From Blasia pusilla (lineage: Eukaryota > Marchantiophyta > Marchantiopsida > Blasiales): a stretch of DNA of 64,000 bases. The notes beneath the pieces are model-generated. The model ran no database searches. It saw only the letters and a list, made by a program, of their open reading frames with translations, and had not been told where the DNA came from. Below, one piece after another: positions 21,795 to 30,941 of this stretch. The position numbers and the translations under genes were made by a program. How positions within the stretch are numbered: the stretch's first letter is position 1; each line of letters begins with the position of its first letter. The stretch spans positions 38,254,001-38,318,000 of the forward strand of contig CM114272.1 of the NCBI GenBank assembly GCA_050084515.1. The letters run 5' to 3'.

Positions 21795-22565
21795 TTGGAG
21801 ATATTTTGGTACTTCTTGTCTCGTTGTTTGGATGCCATGAGTTAGCATGGGATCATGCGTGTTTGTGTGTGTGTTCGGTGACAGCGATGTATGTTGTGTA
21901 GCGATGTATATGCGCACTACAGTTGTCACGTCTTTTAGGATAGATCGGTGGGATCTAATAGAGCGCCTTCATGAGTAGTGGAGGACACGCCCACTACGTC
22001 GAGGGTGACCTGCTGAGGCCCTTGGAAACCTGAGATAGCAGGTTTCCCCTTCGTTTCGGCTCATTTGGAGCCATATTGAGGAACTTACTATTTTAGGTAA
22101 GTACCATTTTGAGTATATGATCGACTTACTATTTTTTGGTAAGTGGCCCTTGACCTCCTACATCAGGTCAAGAGCCAAGGAGGTGACTTGGGAGAATAGG
22201 TTACCATGGAGAGAGCTTGGGAGAGGGGAGGGGTATACCTCAAGGAGAGAGAGCTTGAGAGCTCATTCTCTCTTTGTTGAACCTCTTGGCATGAGGCGCG
22301 GAGCTATGGTACCTTGCCTTGTGAGTGTAACCCAAGCCTCTCATTAGGAGAGTGGGTTTGGTGTGACATGAGAGAGAGTGCACACCTTTGAGAGCTATGG
22401 TGTGAGATGGTGGAGAGAGAGATTGGATCTTACTTTTATTGGAGATATTTTGGTACTTCTTGTCTCGTTATTTGGATGCCATGAGTTAGCATGGGATCAT
22501 GCGTGTTTGTGTGTGTGTTCGGTGATAGCGATGTATGTTGTGTAGCGATGTGTATGTGCACGACA
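21795..22565 (+). repeat. 3' terminal region of element B with B1-A2-B2 arrangement
   Basis: Segment B1 (21795-21921, TTGGAGATATTTTGG to GCACTACA) is followed by A2 (21924-22437). A2 is a near-identical copy of the first 520 bp of the element (8815-9337) and starts TGTCACGTCTTTTAGG. B2 (22439-22565, ending GCACGACA) is a near copy of B1. The target duplication TGCTT comes directly after. This is either a tandem of short LTRs around leader sequence or an LTR with internal deletion. See findings. Confidence 0.7.
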
Positions 22566-23469
22566 TGCTTGACAATGAGGACATCGATGGCCTCCCGACG
22601 GTATGGTGGCACTGACCTCATATGGAGTTTCTGCATTCTTGGGGGGAATTGCGACGTATTGACTCGCCCGTTGCGCTCTAGATACGGGCATGCTGGACTT
22701 CTACACTCCAAGGCTCCAATGCATTGGCGGAGGGAGACAATCCAAGGACCATCTAGGATTGAAGCACTAGTCTGTTGAAGCCTCCACCATCGATGACAAT
22801 CAGGCTTTTTGTCCATATCCTTCAAGCGTCCTCCATCTTTCTTTTGAGCAGGATCAACAAGTGGAGGCAACTCAAAAATGCAATTACCATCGTACGTCGA
22901 CAAAAACTCGTCGACAAGAATGTGCTTGAGCATTTTCAAGGCGAGAGACGATAGGAAACTATTGCCTGATGCTTGCAAGAGGAACGAGTAGGTGGACAGA
23001 GGGCCCGGTTGGTGTCCGACAGATCCACTGAGGTTGACAACATGCGGAATATCTTCAGGAAGTACAACATTGTCACGAGCGTGTGAAGTTGGAGTCCAAG
23101 CCCGATCTACTGAGCTAGGAGTTGCAAACGTAGAGCTCGGTGCACTAGGAAATTCTCGATCGTCTACTTGGGAAACATAGGAATTCAGGGGCAAGCCGTT
23201 AACTCTATATTGACATTTGCTAGAGGTAGGAGATTTCATACTTTACGGTCTGCAATCACAGGCTAGACTATCTCACCTATTATGTCCTCCGTACCGTCCA
23301 CCCTAACATCCTTGGATACAAAGATGGTTCCAATTTGGAGAAGAAATCAAACTGAGAGAAAATTTTCATCCACTGCTATGAAAGACTCACGAGCTTGCGG
23401 TCGAACGATTTCTGATTGAGGAAGGGCCGCTAGATGACTGCCACAAGTGAGCTTCACATAATTATCCAT
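22566..23469 (-). pseudogene. MULE transposase, 5' part (start to zinc-binding region)
   Basis: This is the N-terminal part of the same transposase as 5676-8814. A start at 23469 (MDNYVKLTCGSHLAALPQSE) lies about 65 bp downstream of a TATAAATT. Stops occur near 23370 (FLSV-stop) and beyond, so the frame 23239-22566 must be joined. That frame includes LLVDEFLSTY-like ILVDEFLSTYDGNCIFELPP and a Cys-rich block LECRSPACPYLERNGRVNTS, ending IDVLIVKH at the element B insertion. Zinc-binding Cys pairs before the DDE core are usual in MULE transposases. An open frame continues to 22436 through element B sequence, but that tail is not part of the gene. Confidence 0.72.
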
Positions 23470-23531
23470 TCCCAGAAGATTCCACTGGGAGGAGACAGAG
23501 AATTGATATGAGAATGAGAATGAGAATGTTT

Positions 23532-23539
23532 AATTTATA
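23532..23539 (-). promoter_or_regulatory. TATA box candidate for the MULE transposase
   Basis: TATAAATT on the minus strand lies about 63-70 bp before the ATG at 23469. A palindrome array sits directly upstream. Identification rests on sequence and position only. Confidence 0.5.
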
Positions 23540-23629
23540 GTGAATAGGGACTCTGATTCTCCGGACAGAATTTGATTGACAAGATGAAGTTTGGTAGTTG
23601 AAAATGTCTGACATAATGGATTCAATTCT

Positions 23630-24640
23630 GTTGCAACCTATCGGAGTCAGGTGGGTTGTAGAATTTGGGAATCAGAGACGTTGGTTGCAAAGCATGGACT
23701 TCTTTTTGTTGGAACCCGTCCGAGTCCATTGGGTTGGTACCCCCTTCTTGCCGACCAAAGGTCTTTTGAGTCGATTTTGCTAGCATCAAACACAAGATAT
23801 CGCTTGCATATGCTAAGGAAACCAATCTTTGGGGAATTTTGCGGGATTGTCCAACTCAGGGTTGATCTTGTGACGCGTCGGATTGCAATGGGTTGCCTCG
23901 GAACTATGCGTTGTCGCATTGTTACCCGAGGGATAGAAAAGCGTGCAACCTATCGATAACCGACGGGTTGCCCTGGTACCTTGCCTATTAACCCAAGATA
24001 AGCAAAGCGTGCAACCCGTCGGCTTCGGACGGGTTGCACGCTTCTGCCTCACCTTGAAACGCTAACATGAAGGAAGCGTGCAACCCGTCGATCTCCGACA
24101 AGTTGTGCGGGTGCCGCGCCTTCTTGCTCGAAGATGGCGGAGGTGCGCAACCCGACGGCCTCAGAGGGGTTACGCAATTGCCTCACCTTGTAGCACTTAC
24201 ATTAAGGAAGCGTGCAACTCGTCTGTTTCTAACGAGTTGCGCGGGTGCCGCACCTTCTTGCCCAAAGACGGCGGAGGCGCACAACCCGTCGACCTCAGAC
24301 GGGTTGCGCAAGTGCCTCGCCTTGTAATGCTTACATGAAGGAAGCATGCAACTTGTCGGCCTCTGACGAGTTGCGCGGGAAGTCCGCCTTATTATCCCAA
24401 GACGAGGGAAGCGTGCAACCCAGCGGAATCCGACGGGTTGCGCGGGTACCTCGCGTTCTTGTCCGAAGACGGCATAAGCGCGCAACCTGTCGGTCTCCGA
24501 CGAGTTGCACGAATACCTCATGTTCTTATCCAAAGACGACGGAGGCGCACAACCTGTCGGTCTCCGACGGGTTGCCACGAGGACGGATGCCTTGAATCCT
24601 CGGGAAGCGTGCAACCTGTCGAAGCCGTCGGGTTGGTTTT
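23630..24640. repeat. Intergenic palindrome array, about 67-bp period
   Basis: From about 23940 to 24640 there are ten near-regular units at about 24008, 24076, 24145, 24209, 24275, 24343, 24411, 24478, 24544 and 24607 (63-69 bp apart). Each carries the palindrome GCAACCCGTCGG, 3-5 central bases, CCGACGGGTTGC, often flanked by GCGT/ACGC. The units differ at one to four positions, and several differences are compensated in the opposite arm (for example GCAACTCGTC with GACGAGTTGC). Looser copies extend back to 23632. The array separates the two divergent genes of the transposon. Confidence 0.9.
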
Positions 24641-24725
24641 TTTCACATCCAGACTTCCATAACGGCCGGCACGTCGCCGTCGGAAGGACAATTCGACCCA
24701 ACGATCAGCCCAACGGCTCAAAAAG

Positions 24726-24733
24726 TATAAATA
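24726..24733 (+). promoter_or_regulatory. TATA box candidate for the methyltransferase-like gene
   Basis: TATAAATA, followed by GGGGAAGG, lies at the right edge of the palindrome array and points toward the plus-strand gene. The first supported ATG is 331 bp downstream. Confidence 0.6.
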
Positions 24734-24825
24734 GGGGAAGGTTTGCTCATTTCCGGTTTTTCTTTTCGCGATCTCAATTGCTCTTCCGCGGAGGTGTTGA
24801 CCTGATACCAAGGGGCGCTTTACAC

Positions 24826-25010
24826 GGCGACTCATCATGAGACAATTCGAGGGAATGATCGCGAGACGATTCGAGTGAATGATCGCAAGACAATTCGAGC
24901 TACTCATCAAGGCAACTCATCACGACATCAGCAAGGCGACTCATCATGGCGACTCACCGCGACATCAGCAAGGCGACTCATCAAGGCGATTCCTCGAGCC
25001 GATTTATCGT
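24826..25010 (+). repeat. Short degenerate repeats in the 5' leader
   Basis: GACAATTCGAG, GACGATTCGAG and GCGACTCATCA(TGG/AGG) units recur every 12-25 bp. They lie in what would be the 5' untranslated leader of the methyltransferase-like gene. No function is apparent. Confidence 0.55.
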
Positions 25011-25056
25011 GCAGAGAGAGCAATTTCCTTGTCCATAGGAGGCATTTTCGGGAACA

Positions 25057-25221
25057 ATGACGAGGAAAAAATCTCAAGCAAACAAGGCTGGGAGCTTCAC
25101 TCCCAAGTCCATCAGGACTCCTCCGTTACCATCTCCAGGGCCTCGTTCGGCCAATGAGATAAGGCAGCAAGAAATCGAGGAGCGGGAAAGGGAACTCGTC
25201 GGAGAACGACGGGTTGCTTGA
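25057..25221 (+). CDS. First exon of the methyltransferase-like gene (N-terminal basic region)
   Basis: ATG at 25057 opens MTRKKSQANKAGSFTPKSIR, then PPLPSPGPRSANEIRQQEIE and ERERELVGE. This is a basic, proline-rich tail followed by a short charged helix. The frame ends at 25219-25221, but the last ten or so codons are already a palindrome copy (from about 25193), so the exon probably ends near 25192. No clean GT donor is visible there. The link to the next exon at 25606 is inferred from same strand, spacing and the acceptor-like TTCTAATATTGAG. Confidence 0.45.
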   Translation: MTRKKSQANKAGSFTPKSIRTPPLPSPGPRSANEIRQQEIEERERELVGERRVA

Positions 25222-25570
25222 CTCAAAGCTATTTTTGGATGTTTTTTAATGTTTCTGGCTGAAAGCAACTCGTCGGAGTCCGACAGGTTGCATTCGGAAG
25301 TAGGGGAGCTACATTTCCGACGTCAAATTGCAGCTTTAATTGAAATTGGGCAACCTGTCGGACTCCGACGGGTTGATATGTTCACTTTTCTCACGGAAAC
25401 CACTCTCTAAATACGGATTATCTGACAACCCGTTGAGTCCGACGGGTTGAAACCAGGCAATCACAAATCTCAATGCAATCCGTCGGACTCCGATGGGTTG
25501 CAAAATTTAGCTCGTTGCTTCCATTCCGACCATGAGCTGTGACGACCTGTCGAAGTCCGACGGGTTGCAC
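25190..25570. repeat. Palindrome array in the first intron of the methyltransferase-like gene
   Basis: Six copies, about 70-80 bp apart, lie at 25193-25217, 25265-25291, 25349-25374, 25424-25450, 25475-25501 and 25544-25568. Most have the centre GGANTCC, so the full unit reads GCAACCCGTCGGA, N, then the reverse complement. Confidence 0.88.
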
Positions 25571-25605
25571 GAACCCATGTACCTTGCAAAAATTCTAATA
25601 TTGAG

Positions 25606-27662
25606 TTTGGATGTGCATGATTGTATTGGAGGGGAATGTCACACACTACTGGATCCAAGATTGCGATCGGGTGAAGAAAGTGCTAACGACGCACCCGGCA
25701 GAGTACAAGGGGTTCTTGGGCGACGCCCTTGTAAATGAGATGCTTGCAAAGGGTGCTCAAATAAAAAAAAAGACTTGGGCAAATAGGTGTATTTCCCAAG
25801 ATGTAGTCGTGACAATCCTTTGCTGGTTGAAGATACAGGCCGCCAAGAAGAGCCTTGCATTGGAGCTAGAGCGGAGGGAGAAAGTGTCTGTGTCTAAGCG
25901 TGCAAAGTTCATCCATGCTGCAGTATCTGCAACTACGAAGTACACGGCAAGCAAGATGCAGCGCTACATCGCCATTCTCAACCCTAAACTTGGCCCTCAT
26001 TACTACAAGGATAAGAAGGCGATAATCAAGCGCCACCGGAAGAGGGATGAAGATCCGCAAGGTTGGATTGGGGAGAAAGTGTCTCTCGATCGCGTGCATT
26101 GATTTGCCTTGTCTGGAATTAGCGAATTTAGGAGAATCCGACTGATGAAAATCAGTCTGGAGGGCATAGAGGCCCAAAAGAGGGCGGCACACCATCCTCC
26201 GGGTGTCTTTGATCTAGTGATCTCCCATTGGCTCCGTGAATGGTCATTCTGGGACGCGTTGCGACTTCTTGGGAAGTCCATGCTCGTGGGTCTCCAAGCA
26301 GAGCTGAAAAGAATAGAGCCAGTTCCGGAGGAAGCAAACCTAGAGAGTGCTGAAGATTTTGAACTTCGGCTTGATGACATGCGTGACAAGGCCATAAAAA
26401 ACCCAGGTTTCAGGACGATGTTCAAGGATCGCATCCTCCCTCAGGCAGACCTTGACAAAGAAATAGAGGCGAAAAAAAGGGATTTAGCGAAGAAGAAGCG
26501 AGATCTTGAGGAGCAGGCGGCCGATGCATCTCGACTAAGAGCTGCCCAATGCATGGTGTTCAGGTACCTCGTCCATTGTAAGAATGCAGGTACATGGCAA
26601 AAAATACGGGCACCGTGCAAATTGTGGGCTTCTCCGCCTGATGGAGAGACATTTTCCATGTACGACATGGAGATGGCTCAAAGCATGTCCGATTGGGAGG
26701 TGGAGAATTGCCCGATTGGGCTGGACTTCAACAACCCTGAGGACAAAATTGAGAAAGATCTATGCCTGCTCTATGATGCAGTGGCCGCAGATAGGGACGA
26801 CATTCCCAATTTTGTGCAGCCTGAAGAGTTTTTCAAAGGAGATGCGGAGGAGCAAGCCCTTGAGACAGCGGAGTTGGTGTCCAAGGTCGTCACCGCCAAG
26901 AACAAATCTACAGCGGGTCTCAAAGCCAAGGCGAGGGGATCGAAGAATTCCGAGGCCGAGTCTTCCCAAAGAGAGGCTGGAAATTCAAGGTGAGAGTGGG
27001 AATCGTCTGGGCAAGCGGGGAGAGAGGGTCGGACCAGGTCCTCCGCAAAAAAAACTCCACCAAAGTCTTAGGTCATAGAGACCCCAACAAGCCGACCGCA
27101 GACTCGGGAGAAGAGGAAGCGAGAGGTGCTAGGGTTGTCCTAGGGAGCAGACCAGGATGTGGAATACACTCCATCATCCTTGGGAAGACATAGAGAAACA
27201 ACGACCCGGACAAGCGTCATCCTTCACTGCACGAATCTTCAGGATGAGCTGAAAAGTTTCAGTTCCCAAGCGTCGACACCCGCCATCAAAAAATTGACAA
27301 CGCTGGGACGGAAGCTTCAACAAAACTGGCACGCTCTCTAGACGGTCCATGGGGAGGTCGAAGAAGTGGCGGTGGATCTCTTTGTCGCTGATTTGCCCTC
27401 GGGGTTGCGCTTGTGGGACGAGAATCCGTCCAACAGGGTCCTAGATTGGAATGTCCCTCTTTCTTATGACCAGATCGCGCTCCTGTTTTCCTTTGCAGAC
27501 GCTTATCTCAGTGACACGGGCTGTTTCTTAGTTTTGACTGGAGGGAGCGGGGACGAGCTCTTCAACCTCCAGTGTGTCAAGAGGTCGCTGAAGTGGAGGA
27601 CGGCGCAATCGTGGGTCATCAAGAACGAGTACCCACTCCGATCCGCGATGAGTCAAATTCGG
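25606..27662 (+). pseudogene. Second exon of the methyltransferase-like gene, with catalytic-motif region
   Basis: A single reading frame runs from about 25606 to 27662 with few stops (26100-26102, 26991-26993 and others between there and 27342). The first part is unassigned and basic (HYYKDKKAIIKRHRKRDED). Near 26446-26560 a coiled-coil-like stretch reads LDKEIEAKKRDLAKKKRDLE. The last part has DLFVADLPSGLRLWDE, LDWNVPLSYDQIALLFSFAD and GCFLVLTGG. This resembles motif IV and the following strands of beta-class DNA amino-methyltransferases (canonical D/S-P-P-Y/W), but the motif here is D-L-P-S. The exon ends ATTCGG|GTAAGG, a good donor. The substrate (N6-adenine or N4-cytosine) cannot be told. 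Confidence 0.55.
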
Positions 27663-28151
27663 GTAAGGGCTCTAAATTTGTATCCAAGCTTTCTTTCTCC
27701 GACGGGTTGCATCTCTGCATGCAACCCGTTGGATTGTTTGAGCTGGAGACTTCAGTGGTGCAATCCGTCTGAAACCGACGGGTTGCAAATTTACAGCAAG
27801 TCTCCATTAGGTGAATGCAACCCGTCAGAACCCGACGGGTTGCAAGTGCTAATGCTTTTGCAATTTTGTGGAATGATGCAACCCATCTGAAAGCAACGGG
27901 TTGCTCTTAGCCAACCATGGGCTGCTCTAAGCCAGCAACCTGTCGCCTTCCAACGGGTTGCTCATGGACAAAAAAATCACTAACACTTGTAAAACAACCT
28001 GTCGGAGTCTGACAGGTTGCTCCAATGTTAGGATTATAATGCAAAGTTCTTTGGGGATGTGTTGCACATTATGTCACCATACTGAGAGTAGACCAGTGGT
28101 CAAGTAGCTCTTTGTTGTTGCTGACATTGTTTCCAACGTGCTTCTTTACAG
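27663..28151 (+). repeat. Intron with palindrome array
   Basis: The intron runs from GTAAGG to TTCTTTACAG and joins phase 0 to phase 0. At least six palindromes lie within it: about 27690, 27761-27787, 27817-27843, 27879-27905, 27935-27961 and 27995-28020. Confidence 0.8.
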
Positions 28152-28671
28152 ATGGACCACTCTTATGTTTACTGCTTTGTTCGGCCCGAGCACAACTTCC
28201 AAGTGTTTAAGATCTTGGATCCTATGGATCCATGCTCCAATGGGTACAACTTAGATAGTTTATACAATTTCCCCTCGGGAATTTACATGCAAGACAGTAC
28301 CCCCTTACTTGGAGGAAGGGAAAAGTCGCCAGCCCTGATGCAAACGCTCATCGAGCTCTGCTCAAGGCCGAGTGACTTGGTGTTCGACTTAGTGGGCCTT
28401 TCAGGGACGACTTAGTGGGCCTTTTAGCGCCTGGAAGAGTGGCAGGAACATTCTCTGCCTTGAGGGAAGGCAGCAACTGTTTGACCTTTGCAAGGAGGCA
28501 AAGGCAGATTACGACAGGCTAGTTGGGACGTACAACTCTCCTCCGAAGCCGAGAGCTGCGGTTCCAGACCCACCATTGGTAGTGACACCATCGTCACTTC
28601 CCACAATTCCGAAAATCAAGAGGGCAAGGCCGACAGTAATCTTGGAAGAGCTCGCGGACGATGATGAGTGA
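28152..28671 (+). pseudogene. Third exon of the methyltransferase-like gene, SAM-binding motif
   Basis: The exon opens MDHSYVYCFVRPEHNFQVF and leads to GGREKSPALMQTLIELCSRP, then SDLVFDLVGLSGTT. The last part matches the C-terminal motif X/I of beta-class amino-methyltransferases (canonical KP..L...LI..CS.PGD.V.D.FxGSGTT). The usual F-A-G-S is V-G-L-S here. A stop and frame change near 28415 interrupt the exon. It resumes with LLAPGRVAGTFSALREG, LFDLCKEAKADYDRLVG and a proline-rich tail ending ILEELADDDE. The order motif IV before motif I is the beta-class permutation. A donor-like GTGAGT sits at the end, so a small last exon (DLFDDEAKYFIE, about 28718-28756) is possible. Confidence 0.6.
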
Positions 28672-28719
28672 GTTCAAAGAACTCAAGGACCCAGCTTGAC
28701 TATAGCGTTTGGAGTAGGG

Positions 28720-29825
28720 ATTTATTTGATGACGAGGCAAAATATTTCATAGAATAGAGCAAATGTACAGTTCCGAGCTTCTTTCGGATGTAATAAAGGA
28801 CAAGATTTTTTCGAACGATGATAGTGTTTGTAAAAGTTTGCTGAATATCTTTTTTGGTCTTGTCGAATGTGATCGTCTATGTACTCCGAGGACTTCTATT
28901 TTGCAACCCGCCGGATTTCCACGGCTTGTAACTTTTCACTTTTTTACCAATGCACCTTTTTAACCACTTCCAGGTAACCTGTCGGATTCCGACAGGTTGG
29001 CTGCGTGAGTGATCGGACTCTTTAGAGGCATTCTGGCGGGCTTCTTCACTTTGGCACCTTCCCCTAGTATCGTTAAACAAGGCGAAGGCTTCTTCTCTTC
29101 TCTAAGACATGTTGGATTCCTACTACCTGTGGGATTTCCATCATGGTATTTCCAAGGACGGAGCACATATTGATACTGGATGGGTGTCACATTGTAGAGC
29201 GTACAAGATATAGTGCCGAGGAAGGCGATGGGACTCAAATCAGGTTACATGGGACCGTTATGGTATACCTAGGGGGGGGCCAAGGCTCTCGAATTCGCCA
29301 ACATTTTTATCCCCGTCTACAATCGGCCAGAGGAGCCACTTGTATCCCAAGACATTCCTTTTGTACATGAACCTAGGAGAGTTAGGAGCAAATTTGTAGA
29401 TGACAAGGCTGAAGAAATCATAGACTAGATCAAATGTACATTTCCAAGATTCCTTCGGTAGTAATAAAGGACGAGATTTTTTCAACCGATAATGGTGTTT
29501 GTAAAAATTTGCTGAACATTTTTTGGGGACTTGTGGATTGTGTTTGTCTAGCTACTCAGAATTACATTTTGCAACCCGTCAGATTCTGACGTGTTGCAAC
29601 TTTTCACTTTTTGACCACTGCAACTTTTCAACCATTTCCAGGCAAGTTGTCGGATTCCGACAGGTTGGCTGCTTGAGTGATCGGACTCTTTCCCCGGGAG
29701 ACCAAATTCTGAGGCATTGTGACGGGATTCTTCACTTTTGGCTCGTTCCCCTAGTATCGTCAAACCAGTCTTAGGCTTCTTTTCTTCTCTAAGACGTGCT
29801 GGATTCCTATAACCTTTCGGATTGC
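28720..29825 (+). repeat. Tandem duplication of the gene's 3' end, offset about 669 bp
   Basis: 28720-29130 and 29390-29825 are diverged copies. Both contain GCAAATGTACA/ATCAAATGTACA, TAATAAAGGAC, TTTGTAAAA, two palindromes (28903 and 28975; 29571 and 29641) and the CCCCTAGTATCGT block. The last coding words also agree (DLFDDEAKYFIE against KFVDDKAEEIID). Confidence 0.75.
29235..29428 (+). pseudogene. Exon-like fragment inside the duplicated 3' region
   Basis: A frame reads LKSGYMGPLWYT-stop, then AKALEFANIFIPVYNRPEE, VSQDIPFVHEPRRVRSKF and VDDKAEEIID followed by a stop at 29426-29428. It has no counterpart in the first copy apart from its last dozen residues. It may be an alternative or degenerated C-terminal exon of the methyltransferase-like gene. 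I cannot assign a domain. Confidence 0.4.
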
Positions 29826-29965
29826 CATTTCGGATTCCCAAACAATTGAATTTTCGTGGATGCAGGATGGAATGGAATCACTTCTCAAAATCTTTCCTTT
29901 GTTATGGTGAGCTTTCTTGCAAGGGGTGCAAGCCATCTGATTCCGACGGGTGGCAAGAGTTGGAA
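29570..29965. repeat. Distal palindrome copies
   Basis: Copies lie at 29571-29597, 29641-29666 and 29928-29954, with a degenerate one after it. The last marks the right limit of the family before the transposon end. A single decayed copy lies at the other extreme, near 5471-5497. Confidence 0.75.
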
Positions 29966-30494
29966 CCTGTAAAATTCCGACGGGTGGGGAGGGGTGGAGC
30001 TTCTCGGTTTATCAGATTTAGGATCTGAATAAAGGGACATCAGTTTCTCTTTACTCTAGACAGCTAACAATCTTTTGGTTTAATTATCGTCTCTTGTGTT
30101 CACATTTCACAAAGTTGGTCTTTATTTGAACCTTTCATTAAGATGAGATTGCTACTTCTGGTCACATTATTTGCCAATGGTCCTCCAAAAAAAATAGCCC
30201 TGGGCACAGCTTACTATAGACTGAGACAGGCAATGTGAAGGAATTTAGGCTCACATGGAGAGTGATGGAAAAATGTTTGTAGTGGTCTTATGATGTCTGC
30301 TTGTTTTTCGCCCCCTAAAAAAAGGAGGTTTCTTAAGGCCCGAATGTGGACCACTACCTACTCTCTTCTAAAGATTTCATGAATTTGAAAGCAAACAAAA
30401 ATTTCAAATATGTCAAAAAGTTTTGAAGAGAGGAGGCGGATTTGGCCCTTTTTTTTTAAGAGAGACTTTCTCTCTCCTGCCAGAATACTAGCCC
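29966..30494. other. Right-hand non-coding end of the MULE
   Basis: No gene is recognised. The stretch ends with a T-rich run and GAGAGACTTTCTCTCTCC before the target duplication at 30495-30505. Confidence 0.45.
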
Positions 30495-30505
30495 CCCTCC
30501 CGCAC

Positions 30506-30938
30506 CCCTGTCCGCAGGGTCCGGTCCAGCATCGCGTACCATGATTGGATAGCCTGAGCCTCCGTCACCCCCTGAGTGACGTTGATCAGCCAACGCAAGC
30601 AAGTGTAAGCCTCACGTAAACTCACCCGGACGCGTCTAGAAGTTGTGGATGCTCTGCAACTTCTCCGTCCGTACCCCTTGGTAGCAGGCCCTCAAGTCAG
30701 CGAAGAACTCAACCACGGGGTTGAACATGGGACAAACCCGACTAGATGATGCAACTGCTCCAGTGCAAGTGACCCCTCCTAAAACATCACTTGTGGAAGA
30801 GGAAGTAGCCTTTCCTAACTCCTCCTCCTCATCTGGGAACGGCATCGTCCATAACACATAGTGTGGGTTATAGTAGAGTCGCCATGCCTCAATCTCTTGG
30901 GCATATTTGTGGGAGAACTCATGGTAATCGTCTATGGG
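30506..30938 (-). pseudogene. Gag N-terminal half of element F
   Basis: Read on the minus strand, IDDYHEFSHKYAQEIEAWRL-like sequence near 30930-30870 matches A's MDDYHKFRRDHAAEIEAWR. Next come FPDEEEELG and FNPVVEFFADLRACYQGV, then RTEKLQSIHNF. This matches A's FSPVAKFFKRLKKNYQGV and KTEKLRSLQEF. After a stop, pieces equivalent to REAYTRMRRLI and QFWYGILDTELRRRVRD run up to the MULE insertion. The continuation of this gag is at 5268, on the far side of the transposon. Confidence 0.75.
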
Positions 30939-30941
30939 TTA

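Larger units (their letters stand above)
8815..22565 (+). mobile_element. Gypsy-type element B (methyltransferase family), interrupted by element C
   Basis: B is inserted in the MULE transposase gene. Flanking TGCT(T) occurs at 8811-8815 and 22566-22570, and removing B reunites the transposase reading frame (IDVLIVKH on the right with PPYALERVLHKYFS on the left). B has a long 5' region (8815 to about 10860), a gag start (10860-11109) and a pol with integrase and PHD finger (18464-21700), all on the plus strand and similar to element A. Gag remainder, protease and methyltransferase are absent. They were probably lost together with the target duplication of C, since C sits exactly at that gap. 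The pol has several stops. Confidence 0.75.
5280..30494. mobile_element. Mutator-like DNA transposon with transposase and methyltransferase-like gene (contains nested elements B and C)
   Basis: The ends are placed from the broken gag of element F. CCCTCCTGCAC (5269-5279) on the left and CCCTCCCGCAC (30495-30505) on the right are an 11-bp target duplication with one mismatch, which fits the 8-11 bp duplications of MULEs. Inside lie a MULE transposase (minus, 23469 to 5676) and a divergent methyltransferase-like gene (plus, 25057 to about 28671), separated by an intergenic palindrome array. Without nested element B the transposon would be about 11.4 kb. The terminal inverted repeats are weak: both ends have a GGAGAGAG(G)AAA stretch some 20-40 bp in, but no long perfect TIR. 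The exact ends are therefore an inference from the duplication. Confidence 0.6.

Noticed and set aside
22436-22565. C-terminal extension of the transposase N-terminal frame
   Set aside because: The open frame simply runs on into the inserted element B. The true continuation of the gene is at 8814.
23940-24640. Regularly spaced repeats resembling a CRISPR array
   Set aside because: The units are palindromes with variable arms, the intervening sequence is itself related from unit to unit, no cas genes exist, and the context is eukaryotic (introns, LTR elements).
25057-28671. Bacterial restriction-modification gene or prokaryotic contamination
   Set aside because: The gene has a TATA box, introns with consensus splice sites and shares its repeats with the adjacent MULE transposase. 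No restriction enzyme is present.
5340-30470. T8-AAGAGAG runs near both MULE ends as terminal inverted repeats
   Set aside because: They are in the same orientation, not inverted, and lie inside the duplication-defined ends, so they do not qualify as TIRs.
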